Positions 42,543-53,985 of a DNA stretch of 64,000 nt are shown here, in pieces. The DNA comes from Nephrocerus scutellatus (Eukaryota; Arthropoda; Insecta; Diptera; Pipunculidae), in NCBI GenBank assembly GCA_947095585.1, contig OX352763.1:119142287-119206286 (forward strand), in the 5' to 3' direction. The first letter of the stretch is position 1; each line of letters starts with the position of its first letter. The notes below the pieces were generated by a model. The model worked only from the letters and a program-made list of their open reading frames with translations, was not told the DNA's origin and ran no database searches. The position numbers and the translations under genes are program-made.

Positions 42543-44649
42543 ATGTTTCGAACACTCTCCAGCGAATTGCCAATTGTCCTGCGACAACTCAACAAAGTTA
42601 GTACAAAACTATACCCTATCCATGTGCAACACTCAATTAGGAAAATCTCAATTTTCGGTTTCTTCGATTTCTTCCAGACAAAAGCAACAAAACATGCGAA
42701 CAATTATGCAACCGAGGCGACCGTAGAAGTCCGAGTAAGAATTTTTTGCTGAATTTGATTTGCTGCCTGTTTTTGTTGTTGTTGGTTTTCAGATTCCCGA
42801 TTTTATTATTTTGTTCGTCAGTTTATTCCAGGAATGTAGTGGCAGTGGGTGTTTTTAGAGGTTTTTCCACACATAATGTGTGGTTATGTGTCGATAGGAT
42901 ATGAAATGCTAATCTCATTATAGAACAAGGCTATTTGTTTTTTCTGCTATAACGTATTCGAAATATTCTCATCACACGTAATCAGGTGATTACCAAGTCA
43001 TCGTAAACAGATAAATAAAATTGCTGGATGTCAGTAGTTGGCCTAATGCCCATTTTTAAGGCGCTACACAACAACAAACCAATGTTTACAATCATACTGG
43101 AAAAATTGTGGGAAAAACATAAATTTAAGAAATTCATCTGCCTCGTCGGTTAGATAGCCCAGCGCCAGCAGTAATCACTAACTGAACAAAAGATTATTGC
43201 TGGGCTATCTATATTTTCTATATTTTATTCGATTATACTCTCTTGCACAAACAAATCTTATGAACGTAATACTTTTCCAATTTACTGTGTCCGATCAGCC
43301 ATTCAAATTACATCGCTTAGACAAGGGACCTTCAACTACAGTCAGCATTACCAAGGAGCAAGCAACAAAATACTACACACAAATGCAAACAATTCGACGA
43401 ATTGAAACTTCTGCAGGTAATCTATACAAGGAAAAGGTAATTCGTGGTTTCTGTCACTTGTATTCGGGACAGGAGGCTTGTGCAGTTGGTAAGTTAACGC
43501 AGTAGGTAGGATAAATTAAGAGATAATTTAATATGGAACTGTTTCTGTTGCAGGTATGAAGAGTGCTATGCGAGATGTCGACAATATTATCTCTGCTTAT
43601 CGTGTTCACGGCTGGACCTACTTGATGGGAGTTCCGCCAACTGGGGTTTTGAGTGAGTTGACCGGTCGCCAGACTGGTTGCGCTCGTGGCAAAGGAGGTT
43701 CAATGCATATGTATGCTCCGAATTTCTACGGTGGAAATGGTATAGTCGGTGCCCAGGTATGTTTTATTCGATAAGTAGGCTATGGATGAAAATTTAAAAA
43801 AAATAATATTTGAATTTTGTAGGTGCCCTTGGGGGCTGGAGTCGCTTTGGCATGCAAATACAAGGGCAACGGTGGCATGTGCTTAACACTGTACGGAGAT
43901 GGTGCAGCTAATCAAGGGCAAGTCTTTGAAGCCTACAACATGGCCTATTTGTGGAAATTGCCATGTATTTTTGTTTGCGAAAACAATAACTACGGTAAGC
44001 ATATAGACATTTATTTTGTGTTATTCATTGGCATGTCTTGGCTTTGTACTGATTTAGCAATGGGAACCAGTGCTGAGCGTGGCGCCTGCAACACCGATTA
44101 CTATACTCGTGGTGATGCCCTTCCCGGCATATGGGTGGATGGTATGGATGTTTTAGCTGTTCGAAGTGCCACTGAATTTGCTATTGACTATGTCAACAAT
44201 AATGGTCCACTGGTCATGGAAGTGAACACCTACCGTTATTCTGGACATTCCATGTCTGATCCTGGTACAAGTTATCGCACTCGCGAAGAAATTCAAGAGG
44301 TTCGCCAAAAACGCGATCCCATCACATCGTTCAAGGATCGTTGTATCGAGTTGGGTCTTCTCACAGCAGATGAGGTTAAGGTCAGTAATATTGTCAATAC
44401 TTTAAGGTCTACATGTAAAACCCCTTACGCCTTATCGCTAATAATCTCTATTTCGAACACTTTAAGGCGATTGACACCAAAGTCCGCAAGGAGATAGACC
44501 AAGCCACAGACTTTGCCAGGGCAGATAAGGAAATTCCGCTTGAAGAACTTTGGACTGATGTCTATTCGCAGAATCTCGAACCTCTGATTCGTGGAACCAC
44601 CGGTTTCAATATAAAACATATTCATAAGAATAAGGGAGCAAATCATTAA
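42543..44649 (+). CDS. Pdha: Pdha, pyruvate dehydrogenase E1 component alpha subunit, mitochondrial
   Basis: Six exons: 42543-42734, 43299-43488, 43554-43756, 43823-43994, 44058-44380 and 44467-44649; phases fit, 420 aa, TAA at 44647. The protein is the alpha subunit of the alpha2-beta2 E1 that decarboxylates pyruvate with thiamine diphosphate in the mitochondrial matrix. Exon 1 (64 residues, rich in Arg/Lys/Ser, few acids) is a mitochondrial presequence. The body opens with [11 protein letters not shown]. The thiamine diphosphate/Mg motif is visible: GDG at 220-222 and ENNN at 248-251. The regulatory loop [20 protein letters not shown] keeps both kinase-target serines (317 and 324, matching human Ser293 and Ser300), so control by PDH kinase/phosphatase is expected. 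One oddity: the exon 4/5 junction yields NNYAMG where the family has NNYGMG. Confidence 0.96.
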
Positions 44650-44956
44650 ATCGCTGCTGCTTAGTGGCAGTTAAAAAACACGACAGCAATCACCGAGGCT
44701 CCACAAAAACAATGAATAAATTAAATTATATTTTAATCGAAGAAAAGCGCTCTTTTCACAAATAATTCAAGGGATACAAAAAATCGAACCAAAAATTTCC
44801 ATTGGTGTTGTATTGGGATTTTTTTGGTTCGTTTAAATTGAAAATAGAAAATAACAATCGTAATTAGCAATAAATAAAGAACAAATGGTTTAGATAATGA
44901 GAATAAAGAATATATTTAAACATCAGGTTAAGCTTAAGTTTCTTTTGCCAAGAAGT
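44650..44956 (+). promoter_or_regulatory. Pdha 3' UTR with poly(A) signals
   Basis: AATAAA at 44715-44720, 66 bases after the stop, is a good candidate signal; further AATAAA strings occur near 44870. A minus-strand LINE tail begins directly after, at about 44957. Confidence 0.6.
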
Positions 44957-45470
44957 TTTTTTTTTTTATAATTTGCGCACGCTTCAAGGGGTTCGCACCC
45001 TTATAATGCTCGGCTATATGCTTGGCACAGCGTTGGCGTTAAGGAAGAGGAGTAGAAAAGAGGAGATGTCTATGAGCTTGTGTTTTAAATGCCTGTGGAT
45101 CATAGTGATGTGGGAAGACAGAGCTTGGCAGAGCATTCCACATACGTGTTGTACGGCTGAAGAACGAATCCCTGAATTTAACTGTACGTCCGAAGATGGG
45201 TCTGAGGGTAAACTGACGAGCATTTAGAGCGCCACGAGTATTGCGGTTGAATTCAAGGAGAGGTGGCATGCTGCTGGCTACTGCTCTTCAGCATCGATGG
45301 TGGAAGAAGCGGTAAAACAGTGATAAGCAGGAAATGTTTATGCGGTGCTCAAGCGAATCTATTGATTTCGTAATGTTCTCGTCACCGATAAGCTTTATCG
45401 CACGGTTTTGTATTCTGTCTAGCTGATGTAAGGTGCTCTTAGGCGCACCTGACCAGATATGACAATTATA
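44957..45470 (-). mobile_element. 5'-truncated LINE (CR1/jockey-like), C-terminus with poly(A) tail
   Basis: Minus-strand C-terminal RT sequence: YNCHIWSGAPKSTLHQLD (about 45420-45470), RIQNRAIKLIGDENITKS, PPLLEFNRNTRGALNARQFT (about 45210-45265) and DSFFSRTTRMWNALPSSVFP (about 45120-45180). The T run at 44957-44968 is the poly(A) tail in reverse. The 5' end breaks abruptly against RTE sequence at 45470/45472, as in a typical 5'-truncated insertion. Confidence 0.8.
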
Positions 45471-45471
45471 C

Positions 45472-47500
45472 TGAAAGCTTCCTGTACAGCTCTTGGGTTT
45501 CTATCAACGATGTCAATATCGTCTGCGTAAGCCAGTATCTGAATGGTTTTATAGAGGATTGTTCCTCTCGCCGTTACGTCAAAGTCTCGGATCACTTTCT
45601 CCAAGATGTTGAATGGGCTTGATAGTGATCCGGATATGTCTACTTGGCTTATAACATTGGTCATGGTAAACATACATAGTCGTGTCAGTTTGTTTGGGAT
45701 GCCAAATTCTCTCATGGCTATAAAGTTCTACCCTGGCTATGCTATCATAGGCGTCTTCAAAGTCTATAAAGAGATGGTGTAGTTAGTTTTGATCACCTGC
45801 CTAAGGGTGTAAATCTGATTAGTTGTTGATTTGCCTGTGAGGAAGCCACACTGGTAGGGACCAATGATGACTTTAGCGTATGGGGCTATCCTGTCTTGAA
45901 GGATAGAGGAGAAAATCATATACGCGGAACTCAACAACATTTTACCACGATAAGCTGCAGATTATGTATGGGGCTCAGAATGCCTCTTCGCTAGTCTTCT
46001 GCATCGCTTCTTCCTCCCATACTTGCACTGTTAGTTCATGAATTGCTTGGGGTATTGCGGACCCTCATCCTTATCAGCTCTATCTGATCCCGGAACCTTA
46101 TTATTTTTGAGCCGATTTATCGCTCTACTGGCGGCAGCATAGTGTGGTCTTCGGTCATTGGTGGAGCCTCCAATTCCTCAGTTAACTGACCATTTAGCAA
46201 CTCATAAAGGTGCTCTTCCCATCGCTCGAAGATGCCGTTGAGATCGGCGATCAGATTACCCTGTTTGTCCTTGCAGTATGTGAAACGAGGTGTATATTGC
46301 GTCATACCGCGGACTCTATGGTAGAACTTCCGCGCCTGGTGCGGTCCTCACTCTATGTACTGTTCTATTTCACGGACGAGATTCTTCTCCCAGGCGGCTT
46401 TCTTTCACCGATGAACTGCTTTTTCAAATCTTCTGAGCTCTTTGTCATCATCTTCGCGTGCCCGCATTCTATGAGATTGTTGCATTGCTCGGTACGCAAT
46501 ATTCTTACGTTCAATCGCCAGCTTACATTCGTCATCGAACCAGTCGTTTCAATCTCTACGACTATTGCCTAACATGGAGTCAGCAGTACTAATGACAGTA
46601 TTCTTAAGGCGTGTCCATTTCTCTAATACATCCGGCATCTCAGCCCTAGGACTTACTCTCCCTGCATTTAGGGCGATTCCTATCGCTTGACCGTAGTTGT
46701 CTCTGGTTTCTTCGTTGCGAAGGGCAGCCGCGTTGAATCGAATCTGATTCGCGGATGCTGTCTTTCCTGATGATGCAATCCGCGCTCGGAGCACTACACC
46801 AACAAGATAGGGAACTGAGTCGACGTTGGCATCTCGGTACGTTCGTACCGTCATCAGGTTCAGGTTGTGGCGGCGGTCTATCAACACGTGGTTTATCTAG
46901 TTGCGAGTGGCTCCATTAGGAGATGCCTTTGTGGAAATTTTTACGTGCAAACCCTGTAATCGCAACGACCAAATTATTGTTTTCTGCCATCTCTATGACT
47001 CGTTGTCCATTGTCATTATTGTTTTCGTGTAAGCTATGGGTGCCAATGTACTGCCTGAATACTGGCTCCCTACCTATTGTGGCATTCATATCCCTCAGAT
47101 TGATTTTTACGTCATACTGAGGACAGGCATGGAGTTCCCGTTCGACTGATTCAAAGAATTCGTCTCTTTCATCTTCTGGGAAATCCTCTGCAGGTGCCTG
47201 AACGTTTATGAGGCTTATGTTTTTAAATCTGTCCCGCACGCGAAGGGTGCATAGCCGTTCATTTACTGCTTTAAAGCCGATAACGGTGGACGGAAACCCC
47301 ATACCGAGCACATGATGTCTTGCATTACAGCTGTAATATATGTCATATGTATTCTGATTTTTGTAAGACACCATTCCCCGCCCACCGCATCTCCTGGATT
47401 GCTGTTATGTCAGCATATATTTGGACAGGGTATCGGCCAGCTGCTGTGCATCTCGAGCTTTATACAGTGAGCGTATGTTCCATAGTTTAGCCGTTTGCGT
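45472..47500 (-). mobile_element. RTE-type LINE, copy 2
   Basis: Minus strand, from the 5' end near 47500: endonuclease part FKNISLINVQAPAEDFPEDE and YDVKINLRDMNATIG (47090-47220; the usual GDMN reads RDMN); linker AIGIALNAGRVSPRAEM (about 46670); an RT start with IIGPYQCGFLTGKSTTNQIY (about 45840-45870); GIPNKLTRLCMFTMTNVISQ (about 45650-45710); and the catalytic ILAYADDIDIVDRN (about 45500-45540). Unlike the copies at 21990 and 60375, it keeps RT sequence upstream of CGF. Frameshifts and smaller deletions remain. Confidence 0.8.
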
Positions 47501-49840
47501 TGCCGTTGTCGTCGTCGTTGATCAGTGTATCCGAGGCTGATTTGGGGTTCCGTACTATGCTAATATGGCGCCAACCTTACTTTGAAGGGACTAGCCCGAT
47601 CATTTCGCTTTTCCTGTACTGGATGAAAATTACCATCGGCCACCACGTGGTGGTTTGATCGCACTTCAACCAATCACAGATAGTTGCGGCCACATGCATT
47701 CTGTGTTATTCGCCCTACTCTGCTGATGGCAGAAAATGAAAAATTCATTTATTGAGTACTCGTTTAACTCTTTGCAGTTATACTCAAACTAAATCAGAGT
47801 CGCAACGAGAAATCTGCAAATCGTATGGATGTTTTGCCAAAACACAAATCTACTACATAAAGAAGCCAAAGCTTTTAATAGGCGATCAATTTCTCTTAGG
47901 CGCTATATTTTGATAATTTTGTTGTTTGTTGGGAGAACATTCGTGTTTTCGAAATTTATCTAAACTTCAGCGCTTCGGCAAAATATACAATCTAAGCACC
48001 AGAGGTTGCTTAGAGCTTTCAGAACGCTATACACCTTACCCTATAGCGTTCAGTATCTTGGCACGATCATCGCCTTTAAAGAAAATTCACACACAGCCAT
48101 CAGTCTTGGCGAGAACGGAACAGGCGACGGATATTCAAGACATTTTCGCTTAGAATTGTAATTGAATAATAGCGCAATAAAAAACGGTTTTACGGTTGTA
48201 GAGTACAACAAATTTACGCTGCGGTAATGATCCGTTTTTGCTTCGAAAAAGATACACTTTTCGGCGTCGAGAGCAAAGTGAAAATTGTGTGCTTAAGCTC
48301 ACTTGCTGTGTTAGCAATAGTTGTATAAAAATACATTTTTGTTATATTTTTTTAAAACTGTGGTACACTTTTTTGTTAATAAATCTGCATTCCCAATGTT
48401 TCAAGTATTTTTATGCAGCAATAGTTTTATATAAGAACTTGATATTGGTTGTCCGCAAGTGAACAAGATACTGAACTTCTATTAGATCTGTTCGGTTTGG
48501 GTCAGTGCATGGAATACTTGATGAACCACACAATTGTTATACTACGAAGCCTGTGGGTTTGATATTGGGAGGATCTTTTATTGAAGAGACCTAATGTTAA
48601 ACGAATAACTAGGATTATGACATTTAGTGCGTTTTTTCACAATCTATGAAGATATAAACGAATGTCATAATAATATAAAGAATTGAAGAAACTCCTTTTC
48701 CTATTAAGACTCCACTTTAATTACAAAAAATCATTTTACAAAAAGCTTCTTGTATGTGGCAAGCAATTTTCGTTATAATTCATCCTGGCTTCCCACAAAA
48801 AATTGTCCACCGGTTATTTCAGGCTGCCTTTGGCATCGGTCTACACAAATAGAACTCCGACAGTATTATAAATTTAAATAATAGAATTAAATTCAGTTGT
48901 GTTGGTATGGTCGGTTAGTGAATTAATTACAAAAAAAAAAAACAAAAACAAAAACAAAAGTAAACAAATAAATAAAACGACAAAAATATCTTTAACCAAA
49001 GAGGCACGAGTGAGTGAGACTCACATGCAAAGTTATAAGTGAGGAGTTGTGCAGGGTGTTTTAGTTAAAGTGATCTCCGCTGAATAACAACAACAACAAA
49101 CATTTAATTTACAATTTTAATTCATCAGTTTTATGGAATTTTCAATACCACCATGATATCGGAACCGCTGAGAAGTGCCTAATACCAAATTTCTATTCAT
49201 TTGAAACTGAAGCCGCCTTAATTTTGGATCTACACCTTCTTTTGTACCGGAAGTAATTGGAAGATAGAGACAAACAGAGATACATTTAAGCCGAGTATAC
49301 TAAGGTTGGTTTATTCGTCGTAATTTATTTGTTGTGTGTGTGTGTGTGTGGGTGTGTGTTTCTTTATGTTTGCGCCGAGGAATGTGAAGTCTTCATAGAT
49401 ACGAGCCCTACTAGCATGTATACGAATCGTTAGCTTGAATGATCGATGGCAAGAAAATGCCTTTATACTAAAACACATCTTAGCCAGTTCAACCACTCTC
49501 TCTTTGGGACTGCCGTTAAGTATTACTTTGCGAAGCAGGTTAGCAGATTATTCTATGCCTCAAGCATTTGCTGTTGCTGATTTGTTGCTATACTCCCTTT
49601 TTTAGAGCACCTTCATTATCAGTGCAAAAACTTCCGTCCACTTGTGCTCTGATCTCATCTATTCTTCAAAAGGAACTGCACACTTGGCAAAGGTTGCGTA
49701 TCCTTTCTCTTAAGCGTCTGTAGTGGAACAGTAGTGCAGCTCTGGATCTTTCTACTGGTCCCGAGAGTGTGGACTGAGTAAGGTGGTAAATACAGTCGCC
49801 GTGAAATCGGTTTATCCATGCTTCGATGCTCGGATTTCAA
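47501..49840. other. Intergenic DNA without recognised features
   Basis: AT-rich sequence with simple repeats: AAAAC-type runs at 48930-48960 and a (TG)n run at 49331-49358. Small open frames (47926-48153, 48238-48462) have no recognisable domain. Confidence 0.4.
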
Positions 49841-49845
49841 AGTAT

Positions 49846-50113
49846 TGCCGCACCGAGTTTCCCATTAGGCATTCAAGTGGCATTTTATTCATGATCGTTT
49901 TTTAACGCGTATCTCTTGTTGGCTTTAGGCCCTTCTGTTGTAGATTCTTAGCAGTACGTCGGAGGGAATACCTACTGAAACTATTCCTACAAGGGCTGCT
50001 TCATCCAAGATCACTTGAAAGCCGCTGATCGACTACGAGTGAACTACAAAACTTGAATCTTATCTGACAGATAGAGATAGGCTTTCAGAAATACATTATA
50101 CTATGAATGAAGA
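49846..50113 (+). repeat. Direct repeat, unit 1 of a diverged pair
   Basis: Similar in order to 51198-51450: CAAAGTATTG, ATTCAAGT, TGATCNTTTT, GCGTATC(T/C)CTTGTTGGCTT, AATCGACTA(C/T)GAGTGAACT and a shared ATTATACTATGAATG-like end. About 1.35 kb separates the two starts; LINE RNase H remnants lie between. Confidence 0.65.
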
Positions 50114-50900
50114 TTCACATTCATTTTTACAAAGACGGGTCAAAAACTGATGACGGAGTCGGCGGAGTAGGTAAATATTAGCCTCTCTTCCCGTCATCCA
50201 AATCACTGTAGTGCTTGCCAGGCTGAAATTATGGTGATCAGTGAAGCCTTGTCTTGGCTGAAGAGAAACGTCATATCCGCTAAGGATATCCGTATACTCT
50301 CGGATAGCCAAGCTGCACTGAAATCCCTGGTATCAGTCTTTACAAATTCAATTCTAGCCCTTAACTGCCGATCATTTCTCGTGGAGATGGCGGAGCAGTT
50401 CAATATCCACCTATGTTCGGTGCCGGGGCACAGAGACATTCCGGGGAACTGTATGGCTGACGAACTGCCAGGCAAGGAACTACACTACCCATCTTACCAG
50501 AATATGATTCTCTACACGTGCCAATCGCAACATGCAAACTCATGTTAAAGCGGGATGCTTATGTAAAAACTAACTGTAGGTGGCCAAACGGTACAGCGCG
50601 AAAGCAAATCTGGCCCAAGCTGGATCCGAAACGCTCCAAGTGTTTGATCTCTCTAAACAGACTGCACATTAGTGCCATTATAGGTGTCATAACTGGACAC
50701 TGTCTCATAGGCAAGCATGCAGCAAGACTTGGAGTTTTCTCGAATGACTTCTGCAGAAGCTGCATGGATGAGGAGGAGGAGGAGGAGGCGGAGAAGACCA
50801 TCGTCCATTTTCTCTGTACTTGTCAAGCCCTCTTCCAACAACGTAATCTCCATATGGAAGCTTTCTTATAGAACGACACTAATGATCTTATCAACATTGA
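50114..50900 (+). mobile_element. R1/LOA-type LINE fragment, RNase H and zinc-knuckle C-terminus
   Basis: Plus strand: FYKDGSKTDDGVGG (about 50130), the RNase H block IRILSDSQAALKSLVS (about 50288), SVPGHRDIPGNCMADEL (about 50415-50465), then the C-terminal knuckle CRSCMDEEEEE...VHFLCTC (about 50755-50825). A GTTGTTGTTG run follows at about 50908. It is frameshifted between blocks. Confidence 0.75.
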
Positions 50901-51197
50901 CATTGGTTGTTGTTGTTGTAGTATTACAAACGTTGGGTTGTAATGTTTGTTTAACTTTCGGAACAGTCCAGGCCCAGAAATGCGGCTGCTTCGACAGGCT
51001 GTGTCTATAGGGATAGCGCTGCGGATAACGTCGGATGGGACGGGTAGCTGAATAGATGAGTGGTGTTATGTGGTGATGCACATAATCGATGATGCTGTCA
51101 TGTAAACGGTGTATGTAGCTATTCAGATAAGAGATCCATCCTGATCTCAGTTGTGACAGAGTTGATGTGGTTTGGATCTTGTAGCAGTCCATCTACA

Positions 51198-51450
51198 TTT
51201 CAAAGTATTGTCACAACGAGTTTATATCATTTGCCATTCAAGTCCTAGCCTTTTCTTCGTGATCATTTTGATTATGCGTATCCCTTGTTGGCTTGAGGCT
51301 CTTCTGGTGTACATCGTTAGCATTAAGTCAGCGAGGATATCTACTATCACTCAGAAACTGTTAATCGACTATGAGTGAACTGCAAAAGTTTAATCTTATC
51401 TGAAAGATAGCCAGCCTTTCGGAAATATATTATATTATGAATGCAAATTC
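51198..51450 (+). repeat. Direct repeat, unit 2 of a diverged pair
   Basis: The partner of 49846-50113, with roughly 70 percent similarity by eye and the same order of blocks. Not obviously a long terminal repeat: no clear TG...CA ends or primer-binding site are visible. Confidence 0.6.
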
Positions 51451-51454
51451 AGTT

Positions 51455-51660
51455 TTTAGCATCCGACATCATTATTCACACCATCTTCCATGAGCCCTCT
51501 GGCGCTGATAATGTACATAATCGGCTTACATATGCATAGAAACGGATTTGCAAAGGTTCGTTAGATCCTTAATGAATAAGGCAGATAGAAGTGGGCCAAG
51601 CACAGATTCCTGTGGTACTCCAGTCTTCAGTTGTTGAGCAGTAACTTCCATTTACAAAAA
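51455..51660 (-). mobile_element. LINE RT fragment (motif B region)
   Basis: Minus strand: QQLKTGVPQESVLGPLLSAL followed by FIKDLTNLC (51540-51655). The GVPQxSVLGPLL block is the diagnostic RT motif B of jockey/I-type LINEs. About 200 bp survives. Confidence 0.65.
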
Positions 51661-53139
51661 CTCGCTGTTAGGTAAAAAAACCTATATTTGTGTTGGTCAA
51701 GTAGCAGACTTTTCAATCCACCCTCGTCCACATTGGAAAATTTCCTTCATTATGAGGAAAACTTGTCGATTTATAGAAAGTTAAGTACTTTTCTGATGAA
51801 CAACAAATGAAATTGTTGAAGTGACGGTGACAACTGGCGCTGCGCAACTTAAGAATGATTATGAAGAATGTAGAGAACAGAAATAACCAATTTATTAATA
51901 GTACTCGTACTTAGCAGCTACCCCCAATGTTGTATAGGAACACCATCGATTATGGCTATAAGGCATTTTGCTTGCTGTTGTGTTGTTATTTTGTCGAACG
52001 CAAACAAAAACATTTCAGGCTAAAAGCAATAACCCAAAGTAGCTCATGTTCTTGCTTCTCTTTTGTATACCTACTGGTACTTTTCGTTGGAAAAGATGGG
52101 TCGATAAATACGCGAATCTCGTTTATTCCACTTTAATATTATTTTACGATGTCAAAATAAACACCCCAGGTTGTGAATAATATTTGCTATTGGTGTGCCA
52201 CAAATACTTTTTCTTTCTTTACGTTCCAATTCGATTTTCCACTTTGTCAGCGTTTATATCAGAAGCGAAAATGTTGTTGTCTTTTTAAGCAGGAAAATTA
52301 TTCAGTCGATCAAAATGTGGTGTTTATATTCGCACAGGCACAGGACATCCGTTGTGGGTCACAGGTGCACCACCTCATAAGAATCGACTTACAATATACT
52401 CAACTCTAAATAGCAATTCGTCGTTCTCTTGATAGCTCAGCGTGTAGTCTTCACCAGGGCAACCAAATCCGTGTCACATATCATTCCATTGGTATCGGTT
52501 TCGCGACACATACGACATGTATCTCGTGCTTTCATTCAAACTACCACAATTATGTATACAGATACGAGGATTGAATGAGCATCGAAATTTGGGAGAAACT
52601 AAGGAGAAGTATGAGCTTGTAGGTAAAAAAAACAACCCATAAAAATTACTATTTTTCATCTAAATTCGCCAATAACCAAAAGTATACTGAATTCCACTAT
52701 AAAAGCTGAAATATAAAAACAAATGCGAAGCACTGTTAACAACAAAACAGCCCCAATCGTAAAAGCAAGAAGCGCTGCTGATTGCGCACAGCGCACACAG
52801 TCATCATAGTATGACATTATCTATATGGGAACCGACCCGACCACGCGGCTCGATCACTCTCAAATTTCAATAGAAAGTATTGTCACCAGAAATATACATG
52901 TGAGCAAAATTTCAATAAAATCGGGCTTTGTGAAGTGGGTTAAAAATTGTTCACAAGATCTGACCAGCCAGCCAGCCAGCCACGGGCACGTAAGGATAAT
53001 ATAGAGAATTTAAAAAGCGTCAGTCGACTGTTATTTTTCGCTCTTCGCAAGCATAATGCTTGGCCTCAATAATGAGGATCAGCTCTGAATACACATCATC
53101 TTCATCAGATCACTTGTCACAGCACATAAAGTCATGCAC
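51661..53139. other. Intergenic DNA without recognised features
   Basis: AT-rich. Contains an (AGCC)n run at 52963-52981. No coding exon or known repeat recognised. Confidence 0.4.
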
Positions 53140-53985
53140 TCGAAAAATTGCTTAAAATTAAGGCTCGAAAAAGTATTGTGAAGATGAAGAAGAAGAATAA
53201 CGCCACAAAACTCAGCAGGTTACAGCGGCCAGCAGCAGCAGGCATTACTGGAACTCTACTGTCCTACTACTACTGTCCGACCGAGGCCCTTAACATCATC
53301 TGGCACCTATTACCTCCTGACATATTTATCAAAATGCAGTGCAGTACGACTCAGAGAATCTGGGTGGTTTGCTACTTGACTATCCGGGCACTGCAATATA
53401 CTGCAGACAGTACCTGAAGGCATGATACCATCATCTACTGATTACTACATCCCCATCCCTAAATTTAACTTCAACTCCTCATTCAGCGTTATGTTTCCTA
53501 GAAGGGGAAACTGGAAGGATGGGTCAGAAACGAGGCAATATGACACAACAATATTCACTGAAGGATCCAAGATGAAGGATGGAGTCGGTGCAGGTATCTT
53601 CTCGGATGATCTAAATCTGTCAAGGTAATTCAAGCTACCCGATTCGGTTAGCATCTTTCAGGCAGAGATTCTAGCAATTAGGGAAACATGTAGAGCATTA
53701 AGGATCAGAAACGCACAAATAGGAAGGGTTGGTATTTGTCTTGATAGCCATAAGGGCGATTTATGCGACTACAACAAACTCGATACTCTTATAACAGTGA
53801 TCAGTCAATTCCTGGACATCACCATAGTATGGGTGCCGGGGCATAGTAATATAGAGGGTAATGAGAGGGCGGACGAATTGGCTAAGATGGGCGTCGCTAT
53901 GGACACTGGCTCTATTGAGAAGGCTAACTGTCCGATGAGCTCAGTCAAGGAACAAATTGTTTCCTTTTTAAAAACCTTTGCTTAA
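53140..53985 (+). mobile_element. R1/LOA-type LINE fragment (RT end and RNase H)
   Basis: Plus strand: LQRPAAAGITGTLLS and EALNIIWHLLPPDIFIK (53220-53335), the R1-clade block before RNase H. Next come IFTEGSKMKDGVGAGIFSDD (about 53550), FQAEILAIRETCRALR (about 53660), CLDSHKGDL (about 53738) and IVWVPGHSNIEGNERADELA (about 53825-53884). In the RNase H domain the usual TDGS reads TEGS, an active-site change, so this copy is not functional. Confidence 0.8.

Noticed and set aside
49846..51450. LTR retrotransposon bounded by the two direct repeats
   Set aside because: The interior holds LINE RNase H sequence, and no TG...CA ends, primer-binding site or polypurine tract are visible.
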